Assembly (NCBI GenBank): GCA_900554415.1
Contig: USGU01000019.1
Span: 1-31,550 of the forward strand
Direction: 5' to 3'
DNA length: 31,550 nucleotides
Origin: an uncultured Lachnospiraceae bacterium
Lineage (GTDB): Bacteria > Bacillota > Clostridia > Lachnospirales > Lachnospiraceae
The position numbers and the translations under genes are program-made. Under the pieces are notes generated by a model, which worked only from the letters and a program-made list of their open reading frames with translations, searched no databases and was not told where the DNA came from. Shown in pieces: positions 13,701 through 19,919 of this stretch (the first letter of the stretch is position 1; every line of letters starts with the position of its first letter).

Positions 13701-15103
13701 TAAGAAATGCCGTATCTGGTAAAGAAGAAACAGGTATTTATAAAGGTTTTGAATATGAAGAAACCGGAGTAGAAGGTGCTGAATTCGAAGTATATGCCAA
13801 AGATACCATCTATTCACCGGACGGAGCAAAGGACGAAGAAGGAAATCCAGTTGTCCGTTATGAGAAAGATGACCTGGTAGCCAAACTGACTACAGATGAA
13901 AATGGAACAGCAGTTATCAACAATCTGCCACTGGGAACGTATTATCTGAAAGAGGTTGTAGCAGGAGAGAATTTTGTCCTGAATACAGAACAGAAAGAAT
14001 TTACCCTGACAGCAGAGGATGATACACAGGCAGTTGTTTATGAAGGCGTTACCTATAAAAATGAAAGACAGAAAGTTTCCGTATCAGTAGAAAAGAAAGA
14101 TTCTGTCACAGGCGAAAAGCTGGAAGGTGTTATTTTTGGACTGTATGCTGCAGAAGATATTCTTTCTAATCAGGGAGAGGTTCTCGTAGAGAAAGATACC
14201 CTGCTGGAAAAGAAAGCAACGGATGCAAAGGGAACACTTACTTTCGACAGTGATCTTCCACATGGAAAATACTATGTCAAAGAGGAAGTCAGAAAAGCCG
14301 GATATCTTCCAAATGAGGAAGTATGGAATGTAGATGCAACTTACGAAAATCAGAATCTTGCAAAGATTGAACTGAACAAAGAAGTTGAGAATCAGCCGAC
14401 AGAAACACGTATTACTAAAACAGATGCAACAACCGGAAATGAGCTGGAAGGAGCAAAACTGCAGGTCATTGATAAAGACGGAACTGTTGTGGAAGAGTGG
14501 ATCAGTACGAAGGAAGAACATGTCATTTACGGACTGCCGGAAGGAAGTTATACCTTACATGAGGAACTGGCTCCTTATGAAGATGGCTATGTGTCTGCCA
14601 GCGATGTGACGTTTGAAGTCAAAGAAGATGGAAGTGTGACAAAGGTTGAGATGAAAGATGAATATTCCAAAGTGGAAATTTCAAAAACAGACCTAACAAC
14701 CGGAAAAGAACTGGAAGGGGCAAAGCTTCAGATCATCCGCAAAGATGGAACTGTTTTGGAAGAGTGGATTACGGATGGAAAACCACATTCCGTTGCAAAG
14801 CTCCCGGTCAATGAAGAACTTACTCTGCGTGAGATCACAGCGCCGGATGGTTACGAGATTGCGGAAGATGTTACATTCACATTGAAAGATACAATGGAAG
14901 TCCAGAAAGTAGAAATGAAAGATGCCAGAACACCGGAGAAAACAACAGAAAAAACAAATGCACCAAAAACAGGTGACAACCAGAAAGTATGGGCATTTAT
15001 TTTGCTTGGTCTGGCATCTGCCGGAACAGCTGCAGGAGTGACCGTATACCGCAGAAAAAAGTCAAAAATGACAGAAAACAAAGAAGAAACAGAAGAAAAA
15101 TAA
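10739..15103 (+). CDS. Large sortase-anchored adhesin with thioester-type domain and SpaA/CnaB repeats
   Basis: This 1454-residue surface protein starts with a signal peptide (basic KARKLKTR, hydrophobic FGLAVLMGVSTL, likely cleavage after ANAFA). Residues 40-210 are acidic and probably disordered. Residues 212-335 resemble a thioester (TQxA-type) adhesin domain: RTIYYPSYIGNYLTC, then KIAYCLQ with Cys240, YYGYGGAGD, and EKYVYTHIAASYAYAG, where the usual Gln of TQxA is His296. From about 460 to 1405 come roughly eight SpaA/CnaB-like modules. Each has a K-x-D-x-x-T-G-x-x-L-x-G-A-x-Y/F start and a V-K-E-x-x-A-P-x-G-Y end, and they normally form Lys-Asn isopeptide bonds. The end has the sorting signal APKTGD, a hydrophobic helix and RRKKS. 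ATG 10739 has AGGAAGG upstream. No sortase is encoded nearby. It probably mediates attachment to host tissue, mucus or mating partners. Confidence 0.9.
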   Translation: MKARKLKTRIAAFGLAVLMGVSTLSSANAFAAEQTGSEQQTEVQAVTSQKDTSVTADDITKAVSDETFAVETSMEGIHYDAEKEDVTLVSIKDENGGEYHSDKAGTYIATYMVVPKDKSDSYTITRKVTLTDTEGQAHSEENGGEKQKSDTESEDDSDSPVQNYTDVEIETSEEDASAQAVKELKEDIEEGNVMVLSAAERATSSGSTVTLTKGRTIYYPSYIGNYLTCLFTVNGKIAYCLQSQKASPPSGSYVAQVLDSNKNLQKVLYYGYGGAGDLTGSYLSGKTEDEKYVYTHIAASYAYAGEAGFTGCNYNDLVNAGVIAYINYLFGQEEPPKGELSLSSTKLNAVRDGNIQKTPNITLSGDHRNYVTLNVPENVTAHNLSKGTSVTNGNIQIYGGDTFYLSADLLLTGSYASGNLYGSVGKTWRTLVLTTGNSKQDIGVFESETAAPVSFSVQWLNMARIELTKKDINTQNPLSGAVYGIYTDKKCENLLMTMTATGTDGKAVSDYFDSALKTVYVKEVTAPTGYKLNTEVYKVDVTAGKTLSVTATDERVTGKVKIAKIDKETLAFKAQGDSALRGAVYGLYAKEDIVHPDGTTGVLYKQDSLIAQGVIGDDGTLEFSELYLGEMYVKEITPPEGYTLDTTKYEVSVTYEGQDVAEVTRDLTVKEQVKKQAFQLIKVSEDGEQTETDLVAGAGFKVYLISDLTQVKNGKLKPSNGESYTASDFKNYDFSKEQVAVTYENGTAVPVPELITDTKGYAVSPELPYGSYVVVESTTPENLKTIDPFVVNVENDSREPMQWRVFDDRPFEFLLKIVKKDAQTGNTVLKAGASYKIYDVTNKKYVEQVVQYPKKEKISVFKTNEEGYLITPQELKCSTYRIEEVKAPEGFVRQGSEESLYDGTTIISPLEQTTKGTYKENPQSGIVITVSSNTAHQIDPDTGAAIVEVEQKNDEQVGSLLLTKKGEQLTEVNGDSVLAKVKALVSKVRNAVSGKEETGIYKGFEYEETGVEGAEFEVYAKDTIYSPDGAKDEEGNPVVRYEKDDLVAKLTTDENGTAVINNLPLGTYYLKEVVAGENFVLNTEQKEFTLTAEDDTQAVVYEGVTYKNERQKVSVSVEKKDSVTGEKLEGVIFGLYAAEDILSNQGEVLVEKDTLLEKKATDAKGTLTFDSDLPHGKYYVKEEVRKAGYLPNEEVWNVDATYENQNLAKIELNKEVENQPTETRITKTDATTGNELEGAKLQVIDKDGTVVEEWISTKEEHVIYGLPEGSYTLHEELAPYEDGYVSASDVTFEVKEDGSVTKVEMKDEYSKVEISKTDLTTGKELEGAKLQIIRKDGTVLEEWITDGKPHSVAKLPVNEELTLREITAPDGYEIAEDVTFTLKDTMEVQKVEMKDARTPEKTTEKTNAPKTGDNQKVWAFILLGLASAGTAAGVTVYRRKKSKMTENKEETEEK
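14402..14925 (+). repeat. Two closely similar C-terminal SpaA-like repeat modules in the adhesin
   Basis: The last two modules share TGxELEGAKLQ, then I-x-x-DGTVxEEWI, DVTF, and the end K-VEMKD. At DNA level they also share stretches such as ctggaaggagcaaaact versus ctggaaggggcaaagct. They look like a recent internal duplication of about 260 bases. Confidence 0.6.
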
Positions 15104-15130
15104 AATAAGAATTACAGGATAAATCAATCT

Positions 15131-15171
15131 GACAGGGCAGGAGATGTGCATAGAGCAGCTCCTGCCCTGTC
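15131..15171 (+). other. Perfect 13-bp hairpin between the adhesin and metK
   Basis: GACAGGGCAGGAG (15131-15143) pairs perfectly with CTCCTGCCCTGTC (15159-15171) around a 15-base loop. No T run follows, and the metK ribosome site begins nine bases later. It may be a processing or stability element or a weak terminator for the adhesin. It does not look like a known SAM riboswitch. Confidence 0.6.
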
Positions 15172-15191
15172 TGTAGATAAGGAGAAGAAAG

Positions 15192-16352
15192 ATGAGACGT
15201 TTTTATACAGCAGAATCAGTAACAGAAGGACACCCGGATAAAGTATGCGATCAGATAGCAGATGCAATCTTAGATGAATGTCTGCGTTATGATCCATCTT
15301 CGAGAGTGGCGTGTGAAGTCCTTGCTACAAGAGGAAATGTGTTTGTAGCAGGAGAAATCACCAGTGGATATGAGCCGCCAGTGTTTGATGTGATCCGAAA
15401 AGTTTTAGAAGAGTGTGGGTATTGTACAGATGGGATAGAAATGGATACGTTTGTACACCAGCAGAGTCCAGATATTGCGAAAGCAGTGAGTGTGTCGAAA
15501 GAATTTCGGGATAATATCGGCGCAAAAATAAGAGACAGAAGCAGGGGAGCTGGAGATCAGGGGGTTATGGTCGGATATGCGTGCGATGAGACTCCGCAGC
15601 TTATGCCAATGCCGACTGTTCTGGCACACCGGATCACACGTGAACTTTCGGCTTGCAGAAGAAGCGGATATATCAAAGATATCTTTTCTGATGGAAAAGC
15701 ACAGGTAACCGTAGAATATGAAGATGGAAAACCAGTGAGACTGGAAAGTGTTGTTGTTTCCTGCCAGCATGGTGCAGAAAAGAGCCTGAAGAAGTTAGAT
15801 GCCGAGATTAGAGAGAAAGTGCTTCGCTCAGCACTCAGATTACTGCCGCCGGATGAGGATACGAAGATTCTGATCAATCCGTCAGGAAAATTTGTGTGTG
15901 GAGGGTTTGATGCAGATACCGGACTGACCGGAAGAAAGCTGATGGTGGATACTTATGGCAGTATGGTTCCGCATGGCGGTGGTGCATTTTCGGGAAAAGA
16001 CTGTTCGAAAGTAGACCGTTCGGCAGCTTATATGGCAAGGTATATCGCCAAAAATATAGTAGCTGCTGAGTTTGCAAGCAAGTGTCAGGTGTCTTTGGCT
16101 TATGCAATCGGAGTAGCAGAGCCGGTTATGATTGAGGTAGATACCTTTGGTACAGGAAAAGTGTGTGCAGATGATTGTCTGGCGGCAGCAATCCCACAGG
16201 TGTTTGGAGTGACACCCGTTCAGATCATGGAATCCCTTCGACTGAATCGTCCGATTTTCCGGCAGACGGCAGTTTTTGGTCATTTTGGAAGAAAGGAATT
16301 TCCTTGGGAGCGGACGGATAAGGTACTGGCTCTTCAGGATGCGATTCTGTAA
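15192..16352 (+). CDS. metK: S-adenosylmethionine synthetase (methionine adenosyltransferase)
   Basis: This 386-residue full-length enzyme makes S-adenosylmethionine from methionine and ATP in the cytoplasm. Diagnostic motifs are TEGHPDK (residues 11-17, with the catalytic His and metal-binding Asp), FVHQQSPDI (87-95), GAGDQG (119-124, ATP binding), FVCGGFDADTGLTGRK, and the phosphate-binding GGGAFSGKD loop (262-270). Length and motif order are normal and nothing looks damaged. ATG 15192 follows AAGGAGAAG. Its stop overlaps the next ATG (TAATG), tying it to the Toprim gene. A metK on an ICE is additional to the essential chromosomal copy. With two DNA methyltransferases on the same element, it most likely supplies methyl donor during transfer or establishment. 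The GC-leaning coding style matches its ICE neighbours. Confidence 0.95.
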   Translation: MRRFYTAESVTEGHPDKVCDQIADAILDECLRYDPSSRVACEVLATRGNVFVAGEITSGYEPPVFDVIRKVLEECGYCTDGIEMDTFVHQQSPDIAKAVSVSKEFRDNIGAKIRDRSRGAGDQGVMVGYACDETPQLMPMPTVLAHRITRELSACRRSGYIKDIFSDGKAQVTVEYEDGKPVRLESVVVSCQHGAEKSLKKLDAEIREKVLRSALRLLPPDEDTKILINPSGKFVCGGFDADTGLTGRKLMVDTYGSMVPHGGGAFSGKDCSKVDRSAAYMARYIAKNIVAAEFASKCQVSLAYAIGVAEPVMIEVDTFGTGKVCADDCLAAAIPQVFGVTPVQIMESLRLNRPIFRQTAVFGHFGRKEFPWERTDKVLALQDAIL

Positions 16353-17329
16353 TGCCTTGGGTAACGGAAGAAGAGATTCAGGCGGCAAAAAATATGACTG
16401 CGTATGAGTATTTGCGAACGCATCAGGCACAGCGGCTGCAAAAGACAAGGACCAGAAATGAATGGCAGTTGACGGACCATGACAGTTTTAAAATCAATGA
16501 ACTGTCCAGTAAATGGCATTGGAAATCCAGAGATATCGGTGGCGTGTCCGCATTACGGTTCTTGATTGAAGTAGATGGAATGAAATTTACAGATGCCGTA
16601 AAACTGCTGTGCGAAGAGAGTCCGTCTTTTATTCCGACGCAGTCTGTGGAAAGGTCAAAACCGCCATTTAAGCTGCCGGAGAGATATTGTAATTGCAGAC
16701 GAATCAGGGCTTACTTAAACCATAGAGGGATCAGCGATGAAGTGATCACATATTGTATTTCACATGAAATCCTTTATGAAAGTGTCCCATATCATAACGC
16801 TGTTTTTGTTGGAAAAGATGAATCCGGAAAAGCAAGATATGCATTCCTGCGAGGAATCTATGAAAAAAACGGGAAGGGATTCAAGATGGAGCAGACCGGG
16901 AGTGAAAAGAAGTACAGCTTTTGCATTCCACCTGAAAGAGAAACAAAGCGAGTTGCCGTATATGAAGCGTGTATTGATGCACTGGCACACATGACACTGG
17001 AAGAGGGAAAGAGGGATAAATATCGGCTTTCCCTTGGAGGAATCGTTGCTCCGAAAGAAAATGCACAGATACAGAGTGAACGTTTTAAAAAGCCACCGGA
17101 CGCACTGGAAGAGTTCCTGAAGAACCACCCGGAAATCAAAGAAATTGAAATCTGTACTGATAATGATTTTGCCGGGAAATGGGCAAAAGAACAGATGAAA
17201 AAACATTATGAGGGAACGTATCAGATTATCTGCAATCTGCCGGAAAAAGAAAGGGCAGATTATGCAGACCTTGCGAAAGAAAAAAAGCAGGCAAATAAAT
17301 GCAGGGACAGACCATTAGAAAGAAGGTGA
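16352..17329 (+). CDS. DUF3991 and Toprim domain protein (primase-like)
   Basis: This 325-residue protein has a DUF3991-type region at residues 1-100, with the WHWKSRDIGGVSALRFLI segment close to the known pattern. A Toprim fold spans about residues 185-310. The Toprim residues are visible as the glutamate in VAVYEACIDAL and the acidic pair in IEICTDNDFAGKWA, which bind catalytic metal. These proteins occur widely on conjugative elements and are thought to help priming or nicking steps in element replication. The zinc-finger and polymerase domains of a full DnaG are absent. Its start overlaps the metK stop (TAATG). The C-terminal tail is basic. Confidence 0.8.
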   Translation: MPWVTEEEIQAAKNMTAYEYLRTHQAQRLQKTRTRNEWQLTDHDSFKINELSSKWHWKSRDIGGVSALRFLIEVDGMKFTDAVKLLCEESPSFIPTQSVERSKPPFKLPERYCNCRRIRAYLNHRGISDEVITYCISHEILYESVPYHNAVFVGKDESGKARYAFLRGIYEKNGKGFKMEQTGSEKKYSFCIPPERETKRVAVYEACIDALAHMTLEEGKRDKYRLSLGGIVAPKENAQIQSERFKKPPDALEEFLKNHPEIKEIEICTDNDFAGKWAKEQMKKHYEGTYQIICNLPEKERADYADLAKEKKQANKCRDRPLERR

Positions 17330-17335
17330 TAGAGA

Positions 17336-18082
17336 ATGGAAGAAAAAGGAACGATGCACGTACATCTGTTGACGGAGCTGACTGGAAATCTTTTTTCCGA
17401 AGAATCCGAATGGGAAGAAGATTGGTCGGAGAGTGATGAATATGGAATGCCGTTAGATGGAACAGAACTTGCCGATTATGAAGATGCTATCCGAGAAGAA
17501 CTGGAACGCTATGGGGAAGATGATCTCATGCAGTATTTTGATGGAAGTGAGTCCATTCATGGAAAAATACAAAGTGCAGTTGTTACGATAGAAAACAAAG
17601 ATGGAATCCTGTACGGCTGTACCAAACTGGAATTAAATGAATTTTTAAGTCAGGAAGAACTACAGGAATTCACCGAATACATGACAGGGCAGTACAGTGA
17701 CGGTTGGGGTGAAGGATTTGAGCAGAGGGATATCAAGGTAGATGGTGGAATGCTGAATGTGCATTTCTGGCATCCAGATATGGAGCAGCCGAAAATCTAT
17801 GAAAAGAAAACAGAGCAGATCCCGATAAAGCCTGAGAAACAACGTCCCAAGTTACAACTCCTTGGACATGATGGGAATATTTTTTCCATTATGGGCGATG
17901 CCTCAACTCTTTTGAAAAAGAATAAACAGACAGCAGAAGCAAAAGAAATGTGTAAAAGAATATTGGAAAGTGGGGATTATTACAAAGCACTTTTGATTAT
18001 CAGTGAATATGTAGAAACCGAGTTGAGTCCGCCACCAAAAGAAAATAAAAAGACAAAGAAGAAAAATCAGCCGGAACGCTGA
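17336..18082 (+). CDS. Conserved-looking acidic ICE protein of unknown function
   Basis: I cannot name a family for this 248-residue protein. The first 60 residues are very acidic (EESEWEEDWSESDEYG). A central part with GWGEGFEQRDIKVDGGMLNV and FWHPD looks like a small alpha/beta domain. After a proline-rich linker comes LLGHDGNIFSIMGDASTLLK, then MCKRILESGDYYKALLIISE and a lysine-rich tail. The LGHDGNIF segment with following helices also occurs, from memory, in other ICE accessory proteins. ATG 17336 has AGAAGGTGA upstream and lies seven bases after the Toprim gene. The acidic N-terminus would be compatible with DNA mimicry, as in some antirestriction proteins, but this is speculation. Confidence 0.65.
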   Translation: MEEKGTMHVHLLTELTGNLFSEESEWEEDWSESDEYGMPLDGTELADYEDAIREELERYGEDDLMQYFDGSESIHGKIQSAVVTIENKDGILYGCTKLELNEFLSQEELQEFTEYMTGQYSDGWGEGFEQRDIKVDGGMLNVHFWHPDMEQPKIYEKKTEQIPIKPEKQRPKLQLLGHDGNIFSIMGDASTLLKKNKQTAEAKEMCKRILESGDYYKALLIISEYVETELSPPPKENKKTKKKNQPER

Positions 18083-18102
18083 GAAAAGAAAGGATGATGC
18101 CT

Positions 18103-18906
18103 ATGACAAATGGCCTGAGTTTGGAAGAACTTATGAAAGAGGGAACATACCCGGAGGAATATACTGAAGGGGAAAACTGGAAAATATTACATGGAGATAC
18201 ATTAAAACTGGTCAAAGCATTCCAGCCGGGAATCTTTGATGCAGTCATTACCGATCCACCGTATGCGTCCGGTGGAACAAAGCAGAATGAAAGAAATCGT
18301 ACTACAAACCAGAAATACAGCAGTATGAGTGCTGCGAATGCACTTCCGGATTTCGATGGAGATAATAAAGACCAGAGATCCTGGACACACTGGATGGCTG
18401 AGTGGCTCTATGATGTGCGGAAAGCCTGCAAGCAAGGTGCTCCGATCTGCCTGTTCATTGACTGGCGTCAGTATCCATCGATTACCGATGCATTGCAGTG
18501 GGCAGGATGGATCTGGAGAGGAACAGCGGTGTGGGATAAGGGAAACTCCCGTCCACAGAAAGGCCGTTTCCGCCAGCAGGCTGAATACATTGTGTGGGGC
18601 AGTAACGGACCGATGCCGATCAACCGTCCGGTATCTTGTCTGCCGGGTGTTTTCCGATATGGAAATCCGCAGAACCGGATTCATGTGACAGAGAAACCGT
18701 TGCAGCTTATGAAAGATGTCATCCAGATTTGTGAACCGGGAGGACTGATCCTGGACCCGTTTGCCGGAGCAGGAACAACTGTCCTTGCAGCGGTTATGAC
18801 AGGTTATCGTGCAGTGGGAATTGAGGTAACAGATGCCTACTACAAACTGGGAAGTGACAGAGTGAAAATTGCATTAGAAGCAGAGCAGAAAGAGGATGAA
18901 AAGTAG
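18103..18906 (+). CDS. Site-specific DNA methyltransferase (adenine-N6 or cytosine-N4, beta class)
   Basis: This 267-residue enzyme has motif IV, DAVITDPPYASGG, near residue 45 and motif I, LILDPFAGAGTTVLAA, near residue 215. The order IV before I marks the beta class of amino-methyltransferases. HVTEKPLQLMKDVIQ matches motif X, which lies before motif I in this class. It methylates an exocyclic amino group with S-adenosylmethionine. No endonuclease partner is present. ATG 18103 gives the best spacing (eight bases) from AAAGGA at 18089-18094. ATGs at 18094 and 18097 overlap or touch that site. It follows the unknown acidic protein by about 20 bases and ends with a strong terminator. Confidence 0.9.
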   Translation: MTNGLSLEELMKEGTYPEEYTEGENWKILHGDTLKLVKAFQPGIFDAVITDPPYASGGTKQNERNRTTNQKYSSMSAANALPDFDGDNKDQRSWTHWMAEWLYDVRKACKQGAPICLFIDWRQYPSITDALQWAGWIWRGTAVWDKGNSRPQKGRFRQQAEYIVWGSNGPMPINRPVSCLPGVFRYGNPQNRIHVTEKPLQLMKDVIQICEPGGLILDPFAGAGTTVLAAVMTGYRAVGIEVTDAYYKLGSDRVKIALEAEQKEDEK

Positions 18907-18910
18907 CCGG

Positions 18911-18937
18911 GATGTCCAATTGGACATCTTGTTTTTT
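18911..18937 (+). terminator. Perfect palindromic terminator after the beta-class methyltransferase
   Basis: GATGTCC-AATT-GGACATC (18911-18928) is fully self-complementary and is followed by TTGTTTTTT. Confidence 0.85.
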
Positions 18938-18953
18938 ATAGAGAAAATGAATG

Positions 18954-18969
18954 GCATCCAACTGGATGC
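18954..18969 (+). promoter_or_regulatory. Small hairpin just before the ribosome site of the next gene
   Basis: GCATCC (18954-18959) pairs with GGATGC (18964-18969) around AACT. It ends a few bases before AAGGAG at 18973-18978. Its TCCAACTGGA core echoes the TCCAATTGGA core of the terminator 35 bases upstream. Confidence 0.4.
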
Positions 18970-18987
18970 AGGAAGGAGATGGAGCGT

Positions 18988-19311
18988 ATGGAACAGGCTC
19001 TGGCTTATGTGTGTTGTTCAGCAGAAGAAAGCCGGGTAAAGGTGCAGAAATATTGCAGAAAAATCTATGAACTTGGGTATGTACCAATCTGTCCGAGATT
19101 TGTATTCTCACCATTCTTGGAAGAGTCCGATGCAGAAGATATGCAGGGATATGGAAGAATGTCACATATCCTTTTGCGGAGATGCCGGATGGTAGTCGTA
19201 TGTGGAAAAGAAGTGACAGGAACAATGAATACCGAAATCAGTATGGCAGATAGACTCCATATCATTTGTACGACACTTGATGGACTGGTACAGATAAAAG
19301 AATCAAAATAA
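18988..19311 (+). CDS. DUF4406/DUF7768-like (nucleoside deoxyribosyltransferase-like) protein
   Basis: This 107-residue protein looks like a small Rossmann-type member of the nucleoside 2-deoxyribosyltransferase-like group. The first strand ALAYVCCSAEES is followed by VQKYCRKIYELGYVPICPRF. Then come a conserved-looking aspartate-rich turn, the strand MVVVCGKEVTGTMNTEISMA (where the group has its 'G.S.G...E...A' loop) and a final strand. Such proteins are common on phages and ICEs and their role is not established. ATG 18988 is chosen because AAGGAG (18973-18978) is nine bases away. The ATG at 18979 is too close. Confidence 0.65.
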   Translation: MEQALAYVCCSAEESRVKVQKYCRKIYELGYVPICPRFVFSPFLEESDAEDMQGYGRMSHILLRRCRMVVVCGKEVTGTMNTEISMADRLHIICTTLDGLVQIKESK

Positions 19312-19449
19312 ATCAGAATCGAGTCAATCCAGTGCTACAGAAACTGGTGGTACTCGTATTGCAAGCATAGCGTTTGGATATCCAAACGCACTTTGGGGAG
19401 AACCCCAATCCCCCAGACACAGACGAAAATGGAAAGGAAGGATCAAGTC
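19312..19449. other. Candidate origin of transfer (oriT)
   Basis: This gap between the cargo and the mobilisation genes holds three inverted repeats. CGAGT...CCAGT (19320-19333) is nested against ACTGG...ACTCG (19343-19356). GCGTTTGGATATCCAAACGC (19370-19389) is a perfect 20-base palindrome. TTGGGG-AGAA-CCCCAA (19393-19408) is followed by TCCCCC. Inverted repeats next to mobC and a relaxase gene are the usual setting of oriT. The nick position cannot be told from sequence alone. Confidence 0.55.
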
Positions 19450-19626
19450 ATGTTAAGAAACGGAGTAATAATCGTAATCGCATTGATGAGCGGAGGATTT
19501 ATAGGAGTGGTAGTGACCTGTTGCATAGTTGCAGCGAAAAAATCCGATGAGGATCTTGGCGGTATGATGAAAGAGGAAGAGAAAAAAGAAGGGACGGTGA
19601 TGCAATGCGAAAACGAAACCATGTGA
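19450..19626 (+). CDS. DUF3789 small membrane protein
   Basis: This 58-residue protein has one hydrophobic helix (VIIVIALMSGGFIGVVVTCCIV) near the N-terminus, then a short charged cytoplasmic tail (KKSDEDLGGMMKEEEKKEG). Size, position and helix match the DUF3789 proteins found just before mobC on Tn1549/CTn4-like elements. The function is unknown. ATG 19450 follows AAGGAAGG. Its 3' end overlaps the mobC start by 22 bases in another frame, so the two are translationally linked. Confidence 0.75.
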   Translation: MLRNGVIIVIALMSGGFIGVVVTCCIVAAKKSDEDLGGMMKEEEKKEGTVMQCENETM

Positions 19627-19913
19627 TCCCGGTACGGCTTAACGCAAGGGAAGTCAGGGAACTGAATGAGCAGGTCGAAAGAAGCGGTCTGAGCCGGGAA
19701 GAGTTTATGCGTTCGTTGATTTTAGGAGCGCAGGTACATGCGAAACCCTGTGAGCATCATCCAGAATTGCTCCGAAAGATTGCAGGCTTATGCAACAATG
19801 CCAATCAGCTTGCCCATGTTGCCAATGCTTCTGGAATGGCAAGTGAGCAGAGCATTCAGGAAATGCTGCGTCTTACCAAAGAAACATGGCATCTGGTAAA
19901 GGAAGAGTGGTAA
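19605..19913 (+). CDS. mobC: Relaxosome accessory protein MobC
   Basis: This 102-residue protein has a short N-terminal DNA-binding part (RKRNHVIPVRLNAREVRELN, then SGLSREEFMRSLILG), consistent with a ribbon-helix-helix fold. It is followed by the MobC family helix LLRKIAGLCNNANQLAHVAN. MobC binds near oriT and helps the relaxase open and nick the strand. ATG 19605 lies inside the end of the DUF3789 gene behind GGGACGGTG. The relaxase ATG follows six bases after the stop. Confidence 0.85.
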   Translation: MRKRNHVIPVRLNAREVRELNEQVERSGLSREEFMRSLILGAQVHAKPCEHHPELLRKIAGLCNNANQLAHVANASGMASEQSIQEMLRLTKETWHLVKEEW

Positions 19914-19919
19914 TGCCGG

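Noticed and set aside
15104..15191. SAM riboswitch before metK
   Set aside because: The gap is only 88 bases and contains one simple hairpin. The conserved core and multi-helix layout of the known SAM riboswitch classes are absent.
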